Origin: CAYLHF01 sp964383365
Lineage (GTDB): Bacteria > Bacteroidota > Rhodothermia > Rhodothermales > UBA10348
Length of the DNA stretch: 7,829 nt
Direction: 5' to 3'
Assembly (NCBI GenBank): GCA_964383365.1
Contig: CAYLHF010000070.1
Span: 1 to 7,829 of the forward strand
Both the position numbers and the translations under genes were made by a program. Of this stretch, positions 1-4,910 are shown one piece after another. The notes beneath the pieces are model-generated. The model did not search any database and was not told where the DNA came from. It saw only the letters and a program-made list of their open reading frames with translations. Position 1 is the stretch's first letter. Every line of letters begins with the position of its first letter.

Positions 1-78
1 CTGCAGTGGCCGGGTGCCGGAGGTCGCCTGCAGTGGCCGGGCGCCGCGACGTCGCCTGCAGTGCCGGGTGCCGCGAGA
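1..78. repeat. GC-rich tandem repeat, about three 27-28 bp units
   Basis: Three consecutive units begin with CTGCAGTG at positions 1, 28 and 56. The first two are 27 and 28 bp long; the third has lost one G of the GGCC run and decays after about position 78. Each unit continues with a GGCCGGGTGCCG-like core and the first two end in GTCGC. The array runs off the left edge of the window, so its true copy number is unknown. Such GC-rich minisatellites in intergenic DNA often vary in copy number; no function can be assigned. Confidence 0.75.
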
Positions 79-306
79 ACGAATACAGGCCAAGGGTATC
101 GGAAAGGGCTACCGGTACCATCTCCCGCCGCATGCTTCGATGGCGGTCTGAATCCGATCTGAAAGAAACAGTTGAAACGGCGATCAGTTGGCAACTCCCG
201 AGTCGAGACCCATGTATGACGCACTGGATTACAGCGAATGATCGATAAATTACCACCAGCGGCGGCCCGTCGTCTGGCATGCACCGCCTGGAATGGCCAC
301 CCGTTA
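79..306. other. Non-coding stretch upstream of the M28 peptidase gene
   Basis: No supported gene is visible. Open frames crossing this stretch have Arg/Cys-rich, low-quality translations without recognisable domains. A small odd-centred inverted repeat AGTTG-G-CAACT lies at 186-196. The stretch presumably contains the promoter of the peptidase gene, but I could not find a convincing -33/-7 or -35/-10 pair. Confidence 0.5.
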
Positions 307-1323
307 ATGATTCTCAAAAAGCGATTCACCGTTGCCTCGTGGACACTGACGGGCTTGTTTCTCGTCGTACTGTCGGGATCGTCGCTCTCTGCCATCGCGC
401 AGACAACCACCCAGGAAAAGGCGGCAGGGACCGCCCATACCGAACCGTCCGGACGGTCCTCCCGGGTCAATCCCATTTCGTTGCTACAGGGTGTAGCCTA
501 CCTGTCCTCGGACGACCTGGAGGGTCGGATGACAGGATCTGCGGGCGGGGCTACGGCGCGGGAATATATCATCTCCAGACTGGAAGATTCAGGCGTCGGC
601 ATGTGTGGTTCCACGTTCGAACACTCTTTTTCCTTCGATGCACGGGGCGGAACCCATCTGGAGGGCACCAATGTAATCGGAGTCATCAGAGGGACGACCG
701 ATCCAGATCATTATCTGGTTCTATCGGCGCATTATGATCATCTGGGAGTTCGGGGAGGGAAGATTTACAATGGTGCGGATGACAATGCCTCCGGCACATC
801 GGCCGTACTCGTGCTTGCCAGCGTACTCACCACGTCGGCACCTGAGCATTCCGTGGTCATAGCACTCTTCGATGGAGAAGAAGAAGGGAGTCGGGGCGCG
901 AACGCCTTCCTCAAAGCCCCTTGCGTACCCGAATCGGCCATCTGGATGAATGTTAATCTGGATATGGTCAGTCGAAGTGATTCGCGTGAACTGTATGTGT
1001 CCGGAACCTACCACTACCCTGAACTCGAGCCACTTCTCGCCGACATCGGTGCAGATCGTCCGCTAAACCTACTTTTCGGACATGATGTACCGGGAAGCGG
1101 GCATGATGACTGGACGTTTGCCTCGGACCACGGACCGTTCCACCGAAAAGGAATCCCGTTCATTTATTTCGGCGTGGAGGATCATCCGGGGTATCATAAT
1201 CCCACCGATGATTTCGAGAATATTACACCGGCCTTCTATATCGATGCAGTCGATACGATTCTGGATGCCGTCAGGCTGCTCGATGAAAACCTGAACGGAA
1301 TTCACGAGATCAATGCCCGGTAG
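307..1323 (+). CDS. Secreted M28-family zinc metallopeptidase
   Basis: This is probably an exported aminopeptidase of the M28 family (di-zinc enzymes that remove N-terminal residues from peptides). Residues 1-31 form a signal peptide: KKR, a hydrophobic core, then a likely cleavage site after SAIA. The catalytic domain covers about 58-327. The expected zinc ligands are all present: His142 in AHYDHLG, bridging Asp158 in GADDNASG, Glu192 with catalytic Glu191 in FDGEEEG, Asp219 in VNLDM, and His297 in GYHNPTDD. The length of 338 residues suits a single-domain secreted M28 enzyme. The ATG at 307 was chosen because it sits directly before the signal peptide; an in-frame ATG at 238 would add 23 residues that bury the signal. 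Neither start has a good Shine-Dalgarno sequence. The gene ends 27 bp before the MOSC gene, so co-transcription is possible. The exact substrate is unknown, and some M28 proteins act on glutaminyl or folate-type substrates. Confidence 0.9.
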   Translation: MILKKRFTVASWTLTGLFLVVLSGSSLSAIAQTTTQEKAAGTAHTEPSGRSSRVNPISLLQGVAYLSSDDLEGRMTGSAGGATAREYIISRLEDSGVGMCGSTFEHSFSFDARGGTHLEGTNVIGVIRGTTDPDHYLVLSAHYDHLGVRGGKIYNGADDNASGTSAVLVLASVLTTSAPEHSVVIALFDGEEEGSRGANAFLKAPCVPESAIWMNVNLDMVSRSDSRELYVSGTYHYPELEPLLADIGADRPLNLLFGHDVPGSGHDDWTFASDHGPFHRKGIPFIYFGVEDHPGYHNPTDDFENITPAFYIDAVDTILDAVRLLDENLNGIHEINAR

Positions 1324-1350
1324 TGTATACACCCTGATTCAGCAGCAGAT

Positions 1351-2181
1351 ATGAATGTGTCAGGAGCGACATCTCTAACCGTGCAAGCGTTGATCGTCTA
1401 TCCGGTAAAGTCTCTTGGTGGGATACCATGCGAATCCGTTGACGTTTCGCGGCGAGGATTTATAAACGATCGAAGATGGATGATCGTAGATGCAGAGGGG
1501 CGATTCATTTCCCAGAGGGTCCAGCCAGCACTTACTCGTTTGAAGGTAGACCTGACCGGTGACATTCTTACAATAGCTAATCCTGAAGGTGAACGGGTGT
1601 CCATTCCAAACGTACCGGAGACCGGGCGTGGGGTACGTGTCGTCGTCTGGAAGGACACGGTTTCGGCCATTGAGGCTGACCACACAGCTTCAGACTTCAT
1701 TAGTTCTTACCTGGGCGCGACGTCCCGACTCGTCTATATGCCGGATGACTCGATTCGGGAGGTGGATCCGGTGTACTCACGTGCCGGTGACCACGTCAGT
1801 TTTGCCGATGGATATCCGATCCTCATGACGACGACCGCGTCACTGGAAAATCTCAATGAGAGACTCGATGAGTCCATTCCGATGAATAGATTTCGACCCA
1901 ATCTGGTCATCTCGGGAGGGAAGGCATGGGAGGAGGATAACTGGAAGGCGATCACTATAGACGGTGTCACCTACCGATGTGCCAAGCCGTCTGCCCGATG
2001 TGGTGTCATAACGGTGGACCAGACATCGGGTCTACGCCAGAAAGAACCGCTGAGGGCACTGGCTGCATTCCGAAAAAAGGATTCCAAGGTCTATTTCGGG
2101 ATCAATCTTATCCCCGATACCCTGGCAGAGATCGGTGTTGGACAGTCTGTTTTTGAACATTTTGAAGGAATCGGTGGATAA
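1351..2181 (+). CDS. MOSC-domain molybdenum cofactor protein (YcbX/mARC-like)
   Basis: A 276-residue cytosolic protein with an N-terminal MOSC_N beta-barrel domain (about 9-110, starting with YPVKSLGGI and containing RRWMIVDAEGRFISQR) and a C-terminal MOSC domain (about 120-270). Family hallmarks are FADGYPILMTT (151-161), MNRFRPNLVISGG (178-190) and KPSARCGVITVDQTSG (212-227). Cys217 in the last motif matches the cysteine that binds molybdenum in mARC and YcbX proteins. Known relatives reduce N-hydroxylated compounds such as hydroxylaminopurines, taking electrons from a flavoprotein or ferredoxin partner; E. coli YcbX carries a fused ferredoxin domain that is absent here, so a separate electron donor is likely. 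The start ATG at 1351 has no clear Shine-Dalgarno sequence. It follows the peptidase gene by 27 bp, but no functional tie to it is evident. The MsrP gene nearby also needs molybdenum cofactor. The reaction itself is inferred from family. Confidence 0.88.
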   Translation: MNVSGATSLTVQALIVYPVKSLGGIPCESVDVSRRGFINDRRWMIVDAEGRFISQRVQPALTRLKVDLTGDILTIANPEGERVSIPNVPETGRGVRVVVWKDTVSAIEADHTASDFISSYLGATSRLVYMPDDSIREVDPVYSRAGDHVSFADGYPILMTTTASLENLNERLDESIPMNRFRPNLVISGGKAWEEDNWKAITIDGVTYRCAKPSARCGVITVDQTSGLRQKEPLRALAAFRKKDSKVYFGINLIPDTLAEIGVGQSVFEHFEGIGG

Positions 2182-2360
2182 GTCCGTTATTTTGTCATTG
2201 CATGTCGAATATATAAGCGTTTATTTGCGTGCCTACGGGACTGGCTATCTTCATTAGCCGTTATTGCACCTTAAAAAAGAGGTAGCGTCTTCGGATCGAT
2301 CGTTCGAATCCAGTGCTTGAGTAGTCGAACCGACCACCCCGATCGTGAGAGGTGGTCATC
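2182..2360. promoter_or_regulatory. Intergenic region with small hairpin and possible promoter
   Basis: A short stem, GGCTA (2243-2247) with TAGCC (2255-2259), lies downstream of the MOSC gene and is followed by GTTATT; it could be a weak terminator. The same area contains TTTG (2224-2227) and TATCTTCA (2246-2253) 18 bp apart, loosely resembling the Bacteroidota -33 TTTG and -7 TAnnTTTG elements. The two readings overlap and both are weak. The segment GTTCGAATCC near 2301 resembles a tRNA T-loop but has no cloverleaf around it. Confidence 0.25.
2332..2357 (+). promoter_or_regulatory. Inverted repeat overlapping the HNH ribosome-binding site
   Basis: GACCACC (2332-2338) is perfectly complementary to GGTGGTC (2351-2357), with a 12-nt loop. 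The 3' arm overlaps the purine-rich GAGAGGTGG just before the ATG at 2361. If the hairpin forms in the mRNA it would hide the ribosome-binding site of the HNH gene. The pairing is read directly from the sequence; the regulatory role is inferred. Confidence 0.45.
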
Positions 2361-2861
2361 ATGACCGGCCACGTACTTGTTCTGAATCAGGATTATTGTG
2401 CGCTTTCCATTACCAGTGTACAGCGGGCAACCATCCTCGTACTCCTCCAGAAAGCAGATCTCGTTGCCGCCGACGACGATCGATTCGTGCGTTCTCCGTC
2501 CCGGCGTTTACCGTGGCCGAGTATTGTCCGGCTCAAGGTGTACGTGCGCGTACCGTACAAGAAGATCATGCTGACGCGCAAGAATATTATGCGCAGAGAT
2601 GGACATCGGTGTCAGTATTGCGGAAGCCCGGACCGACTGACCATCGACCATGTCCAGCCGAAATCCAGAGGGGGGAGGGACGCCTGGGACAATCTCGTGG
2701 CCGCCTGCGTACCGTGCAACAACGGAAAGGGAAATCGAACTCCGGAAGAAGCTAAAATGAACCTTTCCAGAAGTCCGTTTCGGCCGAGCTACGTGATGTA
2801 CATTCGGGACTTTGTGGGGTCCCTAGATGATACGTGGAAACCGTATCTCTTTCTTTCCTGA
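2361..2861 (+). CDS. HNH endonuclease (Bacteroidota-type standalone)
   Basis: A 166-residue protein with a C-terminal HNH (beta-beta-alpha metal) nuclease domain at about 72-134. The zinc-binding cysteines are the pairs CQYC (84-87) and CVPC (116-119). The catalytic signature is IDHVQPKSRGG with His97 as the likely general base, followed by Asn111 in WDNL and CNNGKGNRTPEEA. The N-terminal part (1-70, starting VLVLNQDYCALSI) is characteristic of a standalone HNH family that is widespread in Bacteroidota and has no settled function. The ATG at 2361 was chosen because GAGAGG (2347-2352) lies about eight bases upstream; a GTG at 2352 in the same frame would overlap this site. The next gene starts 18 bp after the stop and is probably co-transcribed. 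No intron, restriction or phage partner lies beside it, so a housekeeping or DNA-repair role is as likely as a mobile one. Confidence 0.88.
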   Translation: MTGHVLVLNQDYCALSITSVQRATILVLLQKADLVAADDDRFVRSPSRRLPWPSIVRLKVYVRVPYKKIMLTRKNIMRRDGHRCQYCGSPDRLTIDHVQPKSRGGRDAWDNLVAACVPCNNGKGNRTPEEAKMNLSRSPFRPSYVMYIRDFVGSLDDTWKPYLFLS

Positions 2862-2879
2862 GTTAATCTTCTGGTCGTT

Positions 2880-3323
2880 TTGTCTACTACGCTGTCCAAA
2901 GTCGCCTGGCTTATTCCAGCCTTCCTCTTCTTTTTAACCGTACATCAATTTGTCGTGTGGATGGATCTCGGGATCACCATGCGCGATGGAACAGAGACGA
3001 AGGCAGAAGTGACGCGGTATAACCGTGTCGACCGAAAAGATATCACCGAGGCTGATATCGATCTGAGGGTGAGACTTTCTGACGGCAGCATACTCGAAAA
3101 ACACCGGATGTCGCTGCCCTATACGATCGCCCATCGGGTCGAGAAAGATTCTCTGGAAGTCTTCGTATTGCCGGATAGCCGACAGGAGGTAGTCATTGCA
3201 TCGATCGGTGGAACACAGCGGCGAATTGCACTGAGCAACTCGGTAATGGCGTTTATTATGACGATTATCGCAGGAGTTGGGGTCTTCTACTGGGGTCGAC
3301 ATCTGCAATCACATCCGGACTGA
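2880..3323 (+). CDS. Small two-helix membrane protein, DUF3592-like
   Basis: A 147-residue hypothetical protein. A first transmembrane helix spans about 7-27 (LIPAFLFFLTVHQFVVW), a polar beta-rich segment covers about 35-117 (TKAEVTRYNRVDRK, then DLRVRLSDGS, then SLEVFVLPDSRQEVVIA), and a second helix spans about 119-138. This helix-soluble-helix layout with short strands resembles DUF3592 membrane proteins, whose function is unknown; the match is by architecture only. The start is taken as TTG at 2880, since it is the first start-type codon other than CTG after the in-frame stop of the HNH gene, and a later ATG would remove the first helix. There is no Shine-Dalgarno sequence, so translation may be coupled to the upstream gene, whose stop is 18 bp away. 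It converges on msrP across the sequence gap. The reading frame is intact and ends before the gap. Confidence 0.65.
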   Translation: MSTTLSKVAWLIPAFLFFLTVHQFVVWMDLGITMRDGTETKAEVTRYNRVDRKDITEADIDLRVRLSDGSILEKHRMSLPYTIAHRVEKDSLEVFVLPDSRQEVVIASIGGTQRRIALSNSVMAFIMTIIAGVGVFYWGRHLQSHPD

Positions 3324-3328
3324 ACCGG

Positions 3329-3363
3329 GGGGAGCTCCAACGTTCGCTCCGCGCGTCATCGCA
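3329..3363. repeat. Left copy of 35-bp direct repeat flanking the gap
   Basis: These 35 bp (starting GGGGAGCTCC, ending GTCATCGCA) are identical to 3464-3498 on the other side of the N run. The copy ends exactly where the Ns begin. It contains the palindromes GGAGCTCC and AACGTT and a possible stem GGAGC/GCTCC (3331-3335 with 3346-3350). Confidence 0.95.
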
Positions 3364-3463
3364 NNNNNNNNNNNNNNNNNNNNNNNNNNNNNNNNNNNNN
3401 NNNNNNNNNNNNNNNNNNNNNNNNNNNNNNNNNNNNNNNNNNNNNNNNNNNNNNNNNNNNNNN
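3364..3463. other. Assembly gap of exactly 100 Ns
   Basis: One hundred Ns, a placeholder length commonly used for gaps of unknown size. Because the flanks are the same 35 bp, the real content may be nothing at all (overlapping contig ends), further repeat units, or unresolved sequence. Confidence 0.97.
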
Positions 3464-3498
3464 GGGGAGCTCCAACGTTCGCTCCGCGCGTCATCGCA
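3464..3498. repeat. Right copy of 35-bp direct repeat, overlapping the msrP stop
   Basis: Identical to 3329-3363 and beginning on the first base after the Ns. It contains the last two codons and the stop of msrP (minus strand, TGA at 3493-3491). The left copy therefore carries the same msrP tail without the gene. Confidence 0.95.
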
Positions 3499-4534
3499 CC
3501 GTCCGCGTCATCGTCGTTGGCTCGTCGGGATACAGGTCCCCGACCCACTGTGCATACCCGTTGAACAGCTGCGTTGGACGATCCTGCTCGTGATCAATAC
3601 GGGAAATAAACCGTTCGTGTGCCTGTGACCATCGCGGATGCGGGATGAACGGGTTGACGTTCGAAAGAAATCCGTACTCATTCGCATACAGATCATTCCA
3701 GAATGTCGGCGGCTGTTTATCGGTAAACTCTATCTCGACAATCGCCTTTGGCCCCTTGTACCCGTATTTCCAGGGAAGGGCGAGTCGAAGGGGAGATCCG
3801 CTCTGTTTCGGGAGAGGTTCTCCATACAAGCCGGTCGCGACAAAAGCGAGGTCATTCATGGCCTCGTCCATCCGGAGGGCTTCGTAATAAGGGAAATCCA
3901 GCCATGGGGCCGCACCAATGCCCGGCATTTGCTTGTCCCGTTTGGCGCTCACGAATCGAACATGCGTTGCCCTGGATGTCGGCTTGCAGAGCTCGATGAG
4001 CTTTCGAAGCGGAAATCCCGTCCACGGGACAGTCATCGACCATGCCTCGACGCATCGAAATCGATAGACTCGTTCCTCCAGATCCATTTTCTTAATCAAA
4101 TCGGCGACGTCGATCTTGAATTTTTTTTCCACTTTTCCTTTGACCTTGATGGTCATCGGAAAAGGTTTATACTCGTCCGTAAGAGGCCAGACCCGCTTCA
4201 GGTCTCCCTGACTGATGAACTCATAGTAATTGTTGTAAGAGGCACTCGCCAGTCGGTCGGTAAGGGGCCTTTCGGGAACCTTGAATGCTTCATTCACTAC
4301 GGCAGGATATCCGTCACGGGGCGCATTGGAAGGGATGGTGTCGAGTGGTCCGGCCATTTCGGGACCATCATTCCCCCGTCGGAGAGAGAACGCCGCCGTA
4401 CCCCCTATCATCGATGCGCCGATCGTGCCAAGTCCTAATTTTTTAACGAAGGACCGTCGCGCCAGATATGCATGCTGATCGGTGACGTCGCGTTGCCGCT
4501 GTTGCCAGTCGGGAGGAATAATGATGGAAGCCAT
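3491..4534 (-). CDS. msrP: Protein-methionine-sulfoxide reductase catalytic subunit MsrP
   Basis: A 347-residue periplasmic molybdoenzyme of the sulfite oxidase fold (YedY/MsrP) that reduces methionine sulfoxide in oxidised envelope proteins. A twin-arginine signal is visible (ARRSFVKKLGLG, Arg26-Arg27, then a hydrophobic stretch to about 50), so the folded cofactor-loaded enzyme should leave by the Tat pathway. The catalytic domain contains YRFRCVEAWSMTVPW with Cys161 as molybdenum ligand, then LPWKYGYKGPKAIV (253-266), NEYGFLSNVNPF (285-296), HPRWSQAHERFI (299-310) and LFNGYAQWV (323-331), all close to E. coli MsrP. The ATG at 4534 was chosen because it gives the normal length; an upstream in-frame ATG at 4666 adds 44 residues without resemblance to the family. 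The usual heme partner MsrQ is not visible: the downstream side meets the gap and a convergent gene. It is divergent from the riboswitch-controlled receptor. Confidence 0.95.
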   Translation of the reverse strand: MASIIIPPDWQQRQRDVTDQHAYLARRSFVKKLGLGTIGASMIGGTAAFSLRRGNDGPEMAGPLDTIPSNAPRDGYPAVVNEAFKVPERPLTDRLASASYNNYYEFISQGDLKRVWPLTDEYKPFPMTIKVKGKVEKKFKIDVADLIKKMDLEERVYRFRCVEAWSMTVPWTGFPLRKLIELCKPTSRATHVRFVSAKRDKQMPGIGAAPWLDFPYYEALRMDEAMNDLAFVATGLYGEPLPKQSGSPLRLALPWKYGYKGPKAIVEIEFTDKQPPTFWNDLYANEYGFLSNVNPFIPHPRWSQAHERFISRIDHEQDRPTQLFNGYAQWVGDLYPDEPTTMTRTVR

Positions 4535-4613
4535 GAATGCTCTCGGTGTGTTCCTGCTGAGGTGTCCGGGTGCGTAAACAACGCAAGGGATGTTGAGATG
4601 GTTCTGGCAACCA

Positions 4614-4636
4614 GGGCAGTTTGAAGTGCCCTGCCC
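4614..4636. promoter_or_regulatory. Inverted repeat between divergent msrP and receptor genes
   Basis: GGGCAG (4614-4619) and CTGCCC (4631-4636) form a perfect 6-bp dyad around an 11-nt spacer, in the region that should hold the promoters of both divergent genes. It may be an operator site, but a 6-bp dyad can arise by chance. No regulator is identified. Confidence 0.2.
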
Positions 4637-4722
4637 ATGGGAGCCGACATCACATTCCGAATGCACGGCGAGTCGGCGTGCTCTATATTCCCGACCACGC
4701 GGTGCGTGTCGCTGCGTGTGAT

Positions 4723-4801
4723 CTGTTAGGGGTGTCCTGTGAGTGGACTGAGATCAAACCCTTCGAACCTGATCCGGTTGATACCGGCGAAGGAAAACAG
4801 C
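4723..4801 (+). ncRNA. TPP riboswitch (THI element)
   Basis: The conserved thiamin pyrophosphate aptamer is readable in order. P1 pairs CTGTT (4723-4727) with AACAG (4796-4800). P2 pairs GGGG (4729-4732) with the ACCC region near 4758-4761. A short P3 (TCC 4735-4737 with GGA 4745-4747) precedes the invariant CTGAGA (4748-4753). P4 (CCT 4768-4770 with AGG 4791-4793) encloses P5 (CCGGT 4774-4778 with ACCGG 4783-4787), within the signature GAACCTGATC and GATACCGGCGAAGG. The variable P3 is very short. The receptor ATG lies 110 nt downstream. In known cases TPP binding lowers expression of thiamin synthesis or uptake genes. A weak TATATTCC at 4684-4691 could be the -7 promoter element of this transcript. 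Confidence 0.96.
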
Positions 4802-4890
4802 GATGTAGCCCCGGCTGTTGGTTGCCGAACGGTCGCAGTGATATCCCATCAGATCGAATCTCGACGGACCTGATTGTTCGTTCTCTGTTT
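4796..4890 (+). promoter_or_regulatory. Candidate expression platform of the TPP riboswitch
   Basis: The P1 3' strand AACAG plus C4801 can also pair with GCTGTT at 4814-4819, giving a 6-bp hairpin that competes with the 5-bp P1. Downstream, CGAACGGTC (4826-4834) can pair with GACC (4867-4870) and GTTCG (4876-4880), leaving a 5-nt bulge, and is followed by the pyrimidine-rich TTCTCTGTTT (4881-4890), which resembles a weak terminator. A further short stem CGGC/GCCG (4812-4815 with 4824-4827) competes with the alternative hairpin. The receptor start has no Shine-Dalgarno sequence, which favours transcriptional over translational control. All of this is a hand-made folding guess. Confidence 0.4.
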
Positions 4891-4910
4891 ACCTATCCTC
4901 CTGGGACGCA

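Noticed and set aside
6..248. 80-residue plus-strand open frame over the tandem repeat
   Set aside because: Arg/Cys-rich translation without domain, built on the minisatellite; looks like a chance frame.
238..306. Upstream ATG for the M28 peptidase
   Set aside because: It adds 23 residues in front of a clear signal peptide and has no ribosome-binding site; the ATG at 307 fits better.
2295..2345. tRNA-like segment GTTCGAATCC
   Set aside because: Resembles a T-loop, but flanking bases do not form a T stem and no acceptor, anticodon arm or CCA is found.
3329..3498. CRISPR array suggested by the repeated 35-mer around the gap
   Set aside because: Only two copies are seen, the right one contains the end of msrP, and they abut contig ends; no spacers or cas genes are visible.
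3638..4438. 266-residue plus-strand open frame opposite msrP
   Set aside because: Lies antisense to a well-conserved enzyme gene and its translation shows no domain.
4535..4666. Upstream extension of MsrP with several cysteines (NCPGC and nearby)
   Set aside because: It looks briefly like a zinc ribbon, but it has no resemblance to the family and would sit before a Tat signal; the normal-length start is 4534.
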